This document shows positions 8,882-20,926 of a DNA stretch of 64,000 bases, in pieces. The DNA is from Raffaelea ambrosiae (taxonomy: Eukaryota > Ascomycota > Sordariomycetes > Ophiostomatales > Ophiostomataceae). The stretch's first letter is position 1, and each line of letters begins with the position of its first letter. The position numbers were made by a program, and so were the translations under genes. The notes beneath the pieces were generated by a model. It was not told the DNA's origin, ran no database searches, and saw only the letters and a list, made by a program, of their open reading frames with translations. Location: contig PCDI01000002.1 in NCBI GenBank assembly GCA_002778195.1, positions 2,989,234 through 3,053,233 on the forward strand, in the 5' to 3' direction.

Positions 8882-11526
8882 TGGCTGTAGGACAAAGAAC
8901 GACTGCCGGCAGAGGGTGGGAAGGAAGAGACAGGGAGAGAACAAAAGAGTAGGGAAGAAAATATACGAAGAAAGAAGCAGAAACAAAGAAAAAGGAAAAA
9001 GGAAAAAGCGTCGGCAAGGGCGGGATGGGTGGGAGGGGACACGAGAAACGCGACACGAGAAGCTGAGAAGGGCGAGAAACGGTCTTTCTTTGGCGCAGTC
9101 CAGCATTTGTCGGGGGGGGTTTTTTGTTTGTTTTTTTGTTGTTGTTTTTGACAATTCACACCAAAACAAATCATCGTTTTGTTAGAGTAGCAAGGAATGT
9201 CACGATACAGGAATGTCACGATATCTGAATGTTTTTCTTGACTTTGAGGTACTATAATTTAGAGGGGAATAATTGACTCCCCTCTAAAAATTAACATGTA
9301 TTTAACTTGTTGCCACAAAAAAAAAAAAAAAAAAGGCACACCCGAATAGCAGTGCCGCTTTTGCTTCCTGGGTCCGGCCGTGCAGCTCATTTCGGCCTGT
9401 CATGGTCAACCCATACATCACCAGACGACTCGGATGCAACCCAAGCCCAGGGTAGAGGAGACAAAGGCGGGACCAGGAAACGGCCCTGAAATGTGTAGAA
9501 GTTGAAAATCAGAAAGAAAAAAAAAGATCAATTACGGAGTAAAGCTAGCAACTAAGAGAAGGCGGACTTTCAAAAAAAAAAAAAAAGCATAGAACTGGAG
9601 AATCAGAGTAGATCACCACTCTAGAACAACGATGGAAGCCAGAAGAGAAGTTCCGGAAGCTGTTCCGGGAGCTTTTTTTAAGCTGTTCCTAGTGGAACGA
9701 GCTTACGATACATGACAAAAACCTCGGCATTATCGTACTAGAACCAGCCAAACTGTATTTACTCTCCTCACAGATGCCGGATCAGAGCATCAAAAAGAAT
9801 GAAAACAAAAACAAAAACAAAAGAATATCGAGGCGATAACACTATGTACTTGCTAATATCGGGGCGATATACAGCAAGTAGTATTTCCACATTAGTTAGT
9901 TTTTCAACCAAGGAAAGCTAGGAAAGCTAGGAAAACTGGCGAGACTCGTCTTCGCCAGGGAGAACCAAAAAACCAAAGGGGACTCAAACTTGCCTCTCCC
10001 TCGCGTGCGCGTACAGTTTGCAGGCAGCAATGTATCCCAAGCCAGAGCCCGTACCCGTACTCGGCTTACTCGTGTACATGGCAAGTGTGTCTGTGCATTC
10101 ATCGTACGTGCGAGTTTGAGTTTGGGGTTGTGTGTTTGTACTATGTAACTAGGTGAGGGGAGAATATGAACGATCGGAGTGATGTGCGGGCGATCACTGA
10201 ACAGACACAAACCTAGTCAACTCGGCAAACTCACTTAGTGACAAACTGCGAACTGAACAAAATTGACAAACTTGAACACCCCCCTCCCCCTTCCGGCAGA
10301 CTTACCAAACTTAACAGGCAAAATAATTCACTAATGTTCTACGAGTACGAACAAATGAAAAAAAAAAAAGCAAACAACAAAAGCTTGTCAAAAGAAGGGA
10401 CTTTTTTTAACCTTTTTTCAAAAAAAGGAAAAAAAAAGCGACTTGCTTTGCCTTACTTAGAATACCCGTCGACAGCCGTTTTCCCGTCTACGGAACCCAC
10501 CCACACCTCCCCCTCCTTTTGTGTCCTCTTCAGTCTTTTCCTGCTTCCCCCCTCTCTTCCCAGGGGACCAGACCGATTGGTGATCTGGTGGCATTTTGGT
10601 GCAGGATAATCGGTAAGGGTGGGCAGGACTCAGTCCATTCACATACAAGAAAGCTGCATGATACTTAAGGGAAAAGAGGGGGTGGGTGGGAGGCAAAAAC
10701 CAACAACCAGAGTTAAAAAACAAAGGGAACCAAGGGATTGAAGAAGGAGACAGGCAGGCCAGACGGAGGGGCCGGACAGGGGTAGGGCGTCCTGGCAGGG
10801 CCAGACGGCCTACAAATCCCAACGGCGAATCGAACGATGGTCATGCTGTCTGCATGTGTGCCAGTACTTTTGTAGCACATGTAGCAATTCTACATTGCTG
10901 AAACGCGAAGGAATGGTACAGATTGGGGTATCTTTCGGAAATATCAAATTTTGGCTGGCAAACGCAAAGACGCATACTCGTAATACTCGTAGTTGACTAT
11001 GTATGCCGGGCAGCACACTAGACAGGGAGAAGGGATGCTTTGGAAGGGAGCAGCTGCATAGTAGTGGTATATGTGATTGTAGCATCTTCTTCGGGCTAGT
11101 ATATGAACTTGTCTTGCAGTGCGAATGCCTGCAAGAGATAGATACATATTGGAGAAAACGTAAAAAGAGGAGAAGAGGGAAAAGAGGAGAAGAGGGAAAA
11201 GAGGAGAAAAGGGCCGAGTATGAGCATGCAGTTCTTAACATTGCTTTTGCGCCTCTTGGCTTTCGAGTGGGACGGGCCCTTCATAAAATACAAAAACACG
11301 TACATAGGATGGGAACAAGATAATTGTCAAGATGCAAGTCCACCGCCGTTAAAACTCCGCCATAGTAAAAGTCAGATAAACCCCAGACGCTGTGGCTATG
11401 GTCGTTGCGCCATATGGAAAGAGCAGGCAATGCACAGGGTACCAAAAAAAAAAAAGTAAGAATATAAAGACATCAAGAAAAAAGAAGCAGAACACTCGTG
11501 CAGGAGCTGGGACCATGTCTGTCTCC
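8882..11526. other. Convergent spacer, no gene seen
   Basis: 2.6 kb between the stop codons of RFA3 and the GATA gene. It holds poly-A/T tracts, a direct repeat of GGAATGTCACGATA (about 9194 and 9209), an inverted repeat (9258-9288), a purine-rich GAGGAGAAGAGGGAAAA repeat (about 11168-11212) and three TACTCGTA words. No coding frame is convincing. Confidence 0.5.
9258..9288. repeat. Perfect inverted repeat (11-bp stem, 9-nt loop)
   Basis: Left arm TTTAGAGGGGA (9258-9268) and right arm TCCCCTCTAAA (9278-9288) are exact complements around a 9-base AT-rich loop, about 380 bp after the RFA3 stop. It could be an RNA hairpin or a relic terminal repeat; nothing nearby decides. Confidence 0.7.
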
Positions 11527-14500
11527 TCAGCCGTCCATCACCTCATCCGCCTGGATGGTCTCACTTAGATCTGTCCACATGGACTCGCTAGCCTTCAGCG
11601 TCAGAGCTTCGCCAAACGTCACCTGGTGGTGTTTGCCGTGGTGGCCTGCTGCACCGGTCCTCCGTCCCAGAAGCGGTGACGAAGAGCTTGGCAGGGTCAG
11701 GTCCGTGTCCAGGTACGAGCCAAAGTCGATGTTGGCCGAGCTGTGCACGCCCATGGCCAGCCCGTCGCTCTCTAGATTGCCCAGACTGGCTAGGTCAAGC
11801 TCGACCAGGCCGTGAGAAGGCGACCCAGTCGTAAAGTCGTTGGCCTCGGACAGCAGCTGGTTCAGCGTCGAGGTGAACGGCGAGTCAAACGCCATGCCGT
11901 CCAGGTGGAAGGGAGCATGCAGGCCCTGCCGGCCAGGCGTGCTGGCCGCAGCCGATCGCCGCTTGCCGGTGCTAGGAGGCACTGTCGATCGCGGGGTCTT
12001 TGATGGTGTCCGCTGGAGAAGCATCAGCTGCTCGCCCGGCGACTTTGGGCACGACACGCCAGAGCGGATCGACTTGGAGATGCTTCTAGTAATGGGTCTG
12101 TGGCTTGGCGTCGGCCGCGTCGGTGTCTTGAAGGGCCCGTTTGCACCACTGCCGCCACCTGGGCCATCGCCACCTGATCTCGGTGGTGGTGTCGATGGTC
12201 GCATATTTGCAGACGGTGGAGTGCCAAACAAGTCCGCCATGTCGTCGTGGTGAGGAGCGCTCTTCGTCTTCGTCGCCTTCGTCGCAGAGGTTTCGCCGCT
12301 TGCATCATTCCCTCCACTCTGCGCGCCGCTCCCGCTCTCCCGCTTGTTGTCCCAGCCATCGGTATCCGACTCGCCACTCGGTGCCGAGGCCACAACGTTA
12401 ACAGACAGCTCTCCGAGCACTTTGGGGACACCGCTCTTCCTAGGCGACGGGAAGAGGAGACGCCTTGTTGATCCGAAGTGGTCATCCACGGTGATTGGGC
12501 TGTTCGCCGTCCCGCTTCCCCTCGAATGCGTTGAGCCCAGAGTCCGGCGTCTGGCTGAGCTGGCTGAGCCGCCATCGCCGCCGCTGCCGGAGGCAGGTCC
12601 CCGGTTAGACCCTGCTTGAAAAAACGGATTTTGATCTTTATCGTCCGGCAGCCCCACGGCCGCCGAAGCTGCTGTTATTGTGGCCGGTGCTGCCAGCATC
12701 ATGTCAAAGTCGCCCGATGGTGCCATTCCTGAGGCGATATGATCCACCATCTGTGCCATGTTTGCTGGTGCGCTGACAAAAGAGGCGTCGTCGAAGTCAG
12801 CGGGTCCAATCGGATCTGTGGTGAAATATGCCTCGGAAGTTGGCGGAAGCGGCGCGTCACTCTTCGTGTTGTTGGACTTCTTGGAACGCGTGCGTTTCCT
12901 GCGAGGCTGGTTCAACCGAGAGGCGTCTTTGTCCCACCGGTCCGAAGGCCGGTGGCTCTTGAACTTGCCAAGCCAAATGCCACAGGCTAAGGTAGCGGGA
13001 ACACATATCATGTTAGAATGGAGCATGTTTTATTTTTTGAGGGGGGGGGGGGGGGGGGGGGCTTTGATTTGATGGGGCCGGCGAGAACGACAGATATAGA
13101 ACAACTTACGATTGCAGAGAAGCATCTCCTTCCAGAGCTTGCCACTGTCTGTTGGGCCCAGGGCCTTCTTGACGAGGCGGTACTTGATTGGCTTGCCTTC
13201 TTCGTTTCTCTCGAGAATGTCGATGGCGGTCACATGGCCCGGCTTCTCCGAGTACTCATGGTAGCCAGGCTCACCATCGTGGTCCTGCGTCCACATCTTG
13301 CGCCATGTTGGTGTCTCGATCGCTCCACAGTTCTGGCAGAACGGTGGCATCTCGCCGCTCTCGATGGCCTTCTGCAGTCGTTCTCGAATGGCCGCCTTCC
13401 GGACCAGGTTCTTGTTCGAGCGCTCGTTGGATGGCTCCATGTCGCTGGGCGGGCATGGCGCTTCAGAAAAGGCTGTTGGGGGCGGTGGCAAGGGAAGCGT
13501 CAACGGAGGCATCGCAGCAGGGTCACTAGCTGGGACAGTCGGCCTAGATGAAGATGTGGGCTTGGAGCCACTGATTGAGTTGGACCGGTTCGGCTGGGAG
13601 GGCGGGAATTGTGGGAGCGGTTGTTGGGACTGTGGCGACTGCACGTCCTCCATCCGGGCGGCAGGCATGTGCAGTAGATTGTTGGCGGCTTCATCGTTTT
13701 CACTAATCAACCTTGCCAGCTCGTTGATATCGACGTCAATGTTCAAAGATTGACCATCTATTCCCATGGTCTGTGGTGCCGGAGTAGGGGTCGCCGCAGC
13801 TGAGTTGGTCTGAGTAGCGGGGTGCGTTTCCGTTGGATGCGGCCGCGACGTGTCGATAGTTTCTGACGGCAGAGCAAAAGGCGGCTGCTGCTGCTGCTGC
13901 TGCTGCGAGTGCTGCCGTGTCCGAGTCTGTGCCTGTTGCGCCTCGTCCGGCTGGGGAGGCTGTGCCGGTTCAGAGTTTGACCGTTTCAACGGGACCGTGG
14001 CAGTCCTGATCCCGACAGAGCTTGCCGTTCGCTGGAGCTTGGCCGGCCGAGGCTTCTGCTGCGGCGGGTTGTATATGCTAGTCACAGGTAACAGTTCAGG
14101 CGGGCCGGGATTGATCGCCATAAATGAATACTGTTCCGTCGAACGGTTGCCGTTTTTCCGAACAGCGGTGGCGTTGGCAGACGTGGAAGCCCGCGAGGTC
14201 TGCGACATGTTCGTGGAAGTCGCGGCGTCGGCCGTGGGAGTGGGGGCCTTTGTCGGGAAGGGGGCAGCCGTCACTGTTTCGGCCGCAGGCGGAGGACCTG
14301 GTTGTGACGGTGCGGCAGTCGGGGTGGGCGCGGCCAGGTCGAGCGGCGTCGGAGGCGCGCCAGCAGCGGCATCGTTCATGCACTCGTCTTCGTCGAACAG
14401 GTCGTCCATGCCTCCGCTCATGAAGCCAGAGTCGGGCTGTGGCCGTGGCATCGGAGGTAGGATCGGGCTCGACGGGATCGGGCTGGACTGTGGCATGTAT

Positions 14501-16136
14501 GTAGCAGACCGCGGGACTGGCGGTGACGATCCTATATCAGCCGGGCTGTCCTCGGGCGTGTAGTTTTCCGGTGACGGGGCCACCGAGTCTGTCGGCGACC
14601 GGGCGTCTCCAGCGCGGGCGAACATGTGGTCCTGGAAGGCGCTGGTGTCGAAGCCGGCCAGCGACTCGCGCCGCGCCTTGTGCGCCATCATCTTCCGCGC
14701 ATGGTTCTGGCTGGGCGGTGCACCCTGTGGCACAGGCGTGGGGGCACGAGGGATCTCCTGCAGGTGGGAGCCCTGAGCGGCGCTGCCGTCGGCGGCCGAC
14801 GAGCCGGCCAGAACCGGCCGCAGGCTGCGCAGAGCGCCTGATGTGCTGGCTGCCACGCGCAGCGACTCGGGGGCCATGTCCAGCGACGCCTTCGTCGGGT
14901 AGTCGGCCTTGGTGGTCTTTGCGCGTTTTCTCTTCGGGCCGTCGTCGGCATCTGCGTCGGTTGGCTGCTCCTCGGCGGCAGACGTGTTTCCGTCAACAGG
15001 CGGCCTCTTCCGTGGGCGACCCCGCGGCCGGCCTGTGGGCTGTCTTGAGCGAGCCCGCGACGACGGTCTCGATGGACGCGGCACGGGATGAGAAATCTCG
15101 GCCGGGGGCGTAGATGCGCCCGCCAGGTCGTCGTTTGGTGGAGAACCGGCACCCATGGACGCGGACGGCTTAGGGGCCAGGAGGGGAGGTCCCGACTTGA
15201 TGGCCATCGAGGAGGGCGGCATGGAGGACTGGCGCGATGCCGGCCGAGAGCCGGGCCGGGAGCCTGGCCTGGACATGCACCGGGCTGCGTCTGTGGCCAT
15301 GGCCATCGGTGGCGGCACAGCCATTGGCTGCTGGAAGTTCTGCATATCTGGCCGCACAGGGGCCAGGCTGGGCGACTGCATCATGGAGATGCTGGCTGAG
15401 CGGCCGAGAGCCGGGTTGGACTGGAGGAACGAAGACCATTCGGCGGAGTCGGTAGGAGTCGGTGCGCCCTTCGCCTGGCTCTGGGAAGTCTCCTGGCCGC
15501 TGCTTGTGTCGGCCTGGACCATCCGTGGCACCTCGTTGAGGCGCAGCTTCACCTCGAGGGTCTCGCGCACGCCCTTGCCGAAGATGGCGAGCATGTTCTT
15601 GGTGACGCGTCCGGTGACCATCTTGGCGTTCTCATCGGGCGGGAATGCCCCAGAAGGCGCTGCCTGGAGGGCCCATGATAGCATGCCCTGGCCAACCAGC
15701 GGCGTTTCGGGCTCGGAATAGTCAAACGCATAGACGGTGTAGTCGCGGTCGTTCTGGCCGACAATCTCGGGGCTGCACTGGGCAATGGCCTGCACGCACA
15801 CCCGGAGGTCGACGACACCGATCCAGTTGCGCTCGTCGATAGCAATGGCCTGCACCTGGAGAGTCTGTGGCCAGCGGGCGAGGCAGTTGACGCAGCCGTC
15901 CTTGTCGAATGTGTAGTGCACCTTCACTGAGCGGGAATTAGCAGGGGCGGGAAATAGGGGGCATTCGGGCCAGAGAGCCAGAGGAGCAGAATAGAACAAA
16001 GGAGACAGGGAGTCATACGGCCCATCTGCCGGACTTGCACGCCCATTTCTTCGGCCTCGCTGGGAGGCATCGTCATTTGCTGCTGGCTCGATGCAGCTGT
16101 CGGCCAGTTGCCACCCATCGTGACGGGCGACGCCAT
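11527..16136 (-). CDS. Spt21/Ams2-like GATA zinc-finger regulator
   Basis: Three exons: 16136-16019, 15926-13110 and 12986-11527 (introns 16018-15927 and 13109-12987, both with CTAAT/CTAAC branches), giving 1464 residues. The N-terminal domain (about 40-190; KVHYTFDKDGCVNCLARWPQ, later GRVTKNMLAIFGKGVRETLE) matches the Spt21/Ams2 N-terminal family. A long Ser/Pro/Gln-rich region follows, with AT-hook-like RPRGRPRKR. The zinc finger uses C903, C906, C977 and C980: NCGAIETPTWRKMW, then a 70-residue loop, then LCNPCGIWL and basic RRKRTRSKK. The usual GATA loop is 17-18 residues. The second intron cuts between Asn978 and Pro979. Spt21 and Ams2 control histone gene expression in S phase in yeasts, so a similar nuclear role is likely but inferred. 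In-frame sequence before 16136 has no ATG; a non-coding or further 5' exon is possible. Confidence 0.82.
13041..13061. repeat. 21-bp homopolymeric G tract inside an intron
   Basis: Twenty-one consecutive G on the plus strand, read as C21 in the second intron of the GATA gene, upstream of the CTAAC branch site. Its length is prone to slippage and to sequencing error. Confidence 0.9.
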
Positions 16137-18562
16137 GGTCTGTCTCTGGGTTGTTCGTCCTGTCCTCGTGGCTGCTACAGAGACTGCTTCAGGCTGCTCC
16201 CCATGGACGGCACCGTAACTGCTCGTGGTCACCGGGAGTGCAGAGGAGAGAGAAGCAGAGGAGGAGAGAAGTGGGCTGTGAGGATGAAAACGGAGAAGCT
16301 GAGGATGCAGTAGAGGGCAGCAAGGGGGGGAGGAAGGCGTGTTGGAGACCGTTGGAGGTGTTGAGGGAAAGAAGGATGCAATCAGGCAAGAACAAATGAA
16401 AAAGGAAAAAAAAGCTAAAGGACTGAAGAATGTGACAAGGAGGGGATGCAGGACAGAAAACTAAAGGCCAATTGCAGACAGGACGTGGAATTGACGAGGT
16501 TGGAGCTCATGGCGCTTTTTCGTGTCTCACGGTGGCTCTTTCCCTCTTTGCTGCGCGTTGAGGTCGCGTCGCTGTCTCTGTTGCTGCCAGTGTCCGGGCG
16601 CTAAATTGGGTGGACCCGCGAGGCCGTCCCTTTGTTGTGGGGCAGTGAGAGGTGTTTTCTGAACGGCAGGGTCAGAGCAAGAGGCAGGCACTACCCGGAA
16701 CGGTGCGGAATGTGCGACCGACAGAAGCGAACGAACAAGGAAAAAAGCAAGGAAAAAAACTTCAGAGAAAAAAAAAGAGAGATAGAAACGACTGGAAGAA
16801 TCAACAAGAGAAGAAGCTTGGAGGAAAAAAAAAGCAAAAGGAAGAAATGAGCAGCAAAGACTCTTTAGTCTGTTGCTGTGCGAGCAGACGTCTTCGAGGC
16901 TCAGGGCGTCGGTTGGTGGAGTTGCTCACTTCGGCGAATTTGGCCCCCTGCCACCAGGAACGCGCCAGGACACGTGAACGCGCTGTTTGAGCCGGTCCCA
17001 GCCCAGACACCCACTACCCCTGCGGTAAAGCACTCGCGCTAGGGCCGGCGGGGCAGTTGAGCAAGCTGTGGTTGCGTGTGGTGGTGCTGTGGCTCAAATT
17101 TGGGGATCGGCGTAGCAAGGCGGTATGGTTGGCGGCACCAGCCACAGAAAGGAGCTGTTACGTGCCAAGATAAAAGATGAAGCTTCTGATTGGCTGACCA
17201 ACCAGTGAGCATGCGTATGGAGACATGCCACACATACAAAGGCCGACAAACAACCACACCAGAAAAGCTGGATCAGTTGGACAGGAAAGCAGGGACCTTT
17301 CTCCCCCCGGGTTGGCTCTTGGATTGTCGCTTTGCAAGTCGACGGGAAAGAGAGGGCAAAATCCCCTTGATTGCGAAAAGGGGAGAAGAAGAGCGAGGCC
17401 TGCCCGTCGCCTGGTCGGAGGGGCCGGCTCCCTATTTATAGTGTCGGCAAAGAGAGGAAGCCAAGGAGAGGCTTCCCATCGTTTTGCTTGTCCCCATCAC
17501 TCCTTTCCCATCTTAACTCCATGGCTCTGGCTCTGGCTAACCGTCTTGTCTCTCGTTCCGGTCGTGCCTGCCTTCTTTCGCCTTGCCCTAGGCTGCCTGC
17601 CATCGGCTCGGCCGCCTGATGCTCTTTCCCTCTCTTCATTACTGTGTCATCATGCCTTCCCGATTCAAATACTCAATCCCACACACAGAGCCATGCCCCA
17701 CCCTTTCCAACACCCCTTCTCTTGGATCCCGTGAATCCTTCCTTTTGTCTCATTTGTTATTTGCTCACGTTCCATTTCACAGCCATCATCACCAAAATAT
17801 TTTGCTCATCTGTCCACGCCCCCGCCATTCCGCCTTGGCCATTCCGCTCTGGCCGCCTCCTTTTTCAACCCCAACATGCATCCGCCATGACTCCTTTTAC
17901 GGCCATTTCCGTCACTAGGCAACCGCCCACCATCGGCACAAACGAAAAAAAAAATTTATTGAAAATGAATCTCATCGCACCACCCCTGAATGCCCCACTC
18001 ACCAATCACATAACACCGTTTGTTCATTGCCTGCATAGCGCCCGCATCCCAACCCTGCAAAACGCTGCCAAACGAAAATCAAGTCATCAACAAACGGATG
18101 GTCAACATGACACTAGCCATCAAAATCTATCGTAGAGAAGATCATTCATGCATGCACTTTATCGAATCCAAATTGCCACCTAGATCTATATTTCGATGTC
18201 AAGTGAAGCTGCAGTGAAGCACATTTGGTTGCAAAATTGAAGGGTACCTAACAAAGTTGGCTCTGCTTTGAGAGTTTTGATGTTGTGGCGATCGCAGCAT
18301 CGCCGACAAAAGACGTGGATGCACCTTGTCACACACCTTACATAATCGCCTGGTGCTGAATGAGTATTTTCGTATGTTCCCTTCTAAATGTACATAGGCA
18401 TCGGCGACATGCCTCTCGTTCCCTGCCTCTACCCAAACAACGCTGCACACTCTTTGCTGTGTACAGACAACACATGCTTTATTTTTTTCTCCATTTGTTG
18501 GTCATGCAAATGCCGCCCCAGAGAAAAGAAAAGAATGACTCCTCTGCCTGCCAAGTCTATGA
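16137..18562. other. 5' flank of the GATA gene and 3' flank of the CoA hydrolase
   Basis: Contains purine tracts (16730-16850), an ACACGTGAACGCG stretch near 16970 with CACGTG and CGCG cores, a TATTTATAG sequence near 17433, and CT-rich leader-like sequence from 17460 to 17900. Short frames starting at 17521 and 17644 have no recognisable features. No gene is supported. Confidence 0.45.
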
Positions 18563-20319
18563 CTACTCGTAGACCCAGGAAGCGTTGCCCCGCTGGTCCT
18601 TGACCGTCTTGCGTGCAAGAATCTCCTCCACCACCTCCTTGACGCCCTGCTTGCCGCGCCGCTGGCCCACCAGCTGGTTGACAATCTCCCGCGGACCCCG
18701 AGTGCCTTCGTTGACCAGCAGCTCCACGTCCGCCTCGGTGGGCAGAGCCAGCCGCCGATACGGGTACTCGCGGTAGTCGCGGTCGTTGAGCAGCACCAAC
18801 GGCGCCGGGTCCTCGTCTGTTGCCGGCGCAAAGAAGGGCTCCGTGATGTCCTTCCGCAGCGCCATCACGTCGTCGAGCGTGGACGGCTGCCAGTTCGGCC
18901 GCCCCTTCTCCTTGCGGATCAGCAGCGACGACACGCCCTCGGTGAAATCCGGGTGGCGCATGAACCGCGACGCGATCAGGTGCTCGCGCTGGAACGTCTC
19001 GGCAATCGACCAGGCACCGCCAATGCGCATCTGCCGCAGCGTCACATGCACCGATGTCGGCGAGCGGTGCTCCAGCGTCTTCAGCGTCTTGGTCGCCCAC
19101 GCCTTGATGGCGGCGCCTGCGGGGCTGCTCTCGTCGGCGCCCTTGGCTTCTGCCTGCAGTGCCGCCACAATGTCGGCGATGCTGTCGTGCAGGAAGCAGC
19201 GGTCGATGGCGCGACGCAGCTCGCCGGCGAGCAGGATGGGCTGGTCGTGGGGCAGGCCGGTGACGAACTCTTCGATCGTGGCATTGATCGAGTCGAGACG
19301 GGTGTCGAGCTCGTCGTAGTCGCGGAACCGCAGCTCGCCCAGGCGGGCCTCGAGGCGGGGCAGGGAGGTCGAGTGCAGGTAGTGTGTGGCCACGCCGGCG
19401 TAGAAGACGTTGGCACCGGTGAGCCGCTCGCTGGTCAGCGCCAGGTAGGTGCCGACGCCGCCGGGCATGCGTGGCAATATGAACGATGCGCCGACATCAG
19501 GGAAGAATCCAATGTTGGTCTCGGGCATGGCGAACACGGTGCGCTCGGTGGCGATGCGGAAGGGCGCGTGGGTGCTGAGGCCGACACCGCCGCCCATGGT
19601 GATGCCGTCCATAAAGGCGACGTACGGCTTGCTGTAGGTGGCGATCAGGTGGTCGAGCTTGTATTCGAGAGCGAAGTAGTCTGACGACCACTTCTGACCC
19701 TCAGGCCCACGAGTGTTGGCCTGAGCCAGTGCGGCGACGTCACCGCCTGCGCAAAAGGCAATGTCGCCCGCGCCCTTGATGACGATGACGTTGGCCAGGT
19801 CTGACTTCTCCCACTCCAACAACCGCGGCGCAATCTTTCGAATCATCGACGCGTTCAGCGAGTTGTACTTTTTTGGCCGGTTCAGCACGATCGTCCGCGC
19901 GCCGTAGAGGCTGGTGAAGAGCACATCTTCGGGTTCGTCGTCGGGCAGCGGTGCCCACAGCTTGGAAGTCGAAGAGGCACCCGAGTCGGTCGACTGTTGG
20001 CAGTGCTTGATTAGCCTGGGACACATATTTCTTGCCGTTGCGAGGGTTGAGGCTGCGTTCGCGGTCTCCCCTCAAGGACGTCTCTTTGGAGGAAGCTCTT
20101 CTTTTGGGAAGTGAGTCTTCCCGGTCGAGCACTCCTCCAATGCATTGATGTACGCACCTGCGCCCTTGATTGGGCCTGAATCTTGGCGCGGAGAGGCATT
20201 GTCCGGGCGGCCAACCGGACACTGACAGGCGTTGTTGATAATGGAGAGGCTCTTGCTGCTACAGTGGCTGCTGCTGCACCGACACGGCCGGCACGACAGA
20301 AGAAGGTCTTGGAGAACAT
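18563..20319 (-). CDS. EHD3: 3-hydroxyisobutyryl-CoA hydrolase, mitochondrial (Ehd3/HIBCH type)
   Basis: Hydrolyses 3-hydroxyisobutyryl-CoA in mitochondrial valine breakdown; the yeast homologue is also reported with the small mitoribosomal subunit. Exon 1 is 20319-20158 and exon 2 19993-18563; the 164-nt intron has a GTGCGT donor, GCTAAT branch and AACAG acceptor, phase 0, for 530 residues. Exon 1 supplies a presequence with many Arg/Ala and no acids (MFSKTFFCRAGRVG). The crotonase fold shows AFCAGGDVAAL and GITMGGGVGLS (oxyanion/CoA site), then MPETNIGFFPDVGAS, where Glu212 and Asp220 align with the catalytic pair of human HIBCH. The C-terminal extension (HVTLRQMR.., HPDFTEGVSSLLIRKE) separates it from plain enoyl-CoA hydratases. 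The only TACTCGTA word inside a gene overlaps its stop codon. Confidence 0.92.
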
Positions 20320-20926
20320 TGATCTAGGCCTGAACGGCGTCCTTTAGTAGTTTTTCGTCTGTGGAAGGGCGCCTTGGTACGTCGGCATCCGAGGGGGAAA
20401 AAAAACCCTGTCGCAAGCTTGTGATCGCGCAAGGCAGGGTAGGGCAGGGGAAGTCGAGAGCTGCCAGCACTGGAGCGTCGCTAGTTTTTTTTTTTGGGTT
20501 GCTGGCTTTCCCGCGGCTTCGTGCAGCAGATGGTGGTGGGGGGGGGGTTGGGCAATCGGGGTCGGTCGGCAATTATTTTCCCTCGGTCGCTGACGTCTTG
20601 GAGAGGAGGAGGAGGCATGAGACAATCAGGTTAAAAATCAAAAATGCTTCACCCGAGGTGCTAGACTGGGCAACCAAAAATCGATGTTTTCCCCCAGATC
20701 CTGAGCTGACCCGCACTGAGCCAGCTTGGACCAATAACAAGAGTGCAGGCTTCTCACAGTGTGTATGTCGGTCTATGTGCATGTACTCGCACTGCACAAC
20801 TCGAGCCGCATACCGGTTTGTTCTTGATATATATTTGCTCCCCAGGTTTCAATTTCGAAGATTGCTATGGTTACGAAAGATACAGACGCTTTTTTTTTTT
20901 GGTCGCAGGATAGACACAAGCCACAG
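20320..20926. other. Spacer between CoA hydrolase start and kinase stop
   Basis: About 600 bp with a T9 run, a G9 run and poly-A. It must hold the promoter of the CoA hydrolase gene and the 3' UTR of the dihydroxyacetone kinase gene. No gene seen. Confidence 0.45.

Noticed and set aside
16137..16232. N-terminal extension of the GATA protein
   Set aside because: The frame is open but starts at GTG; the first ATG is at 16136.
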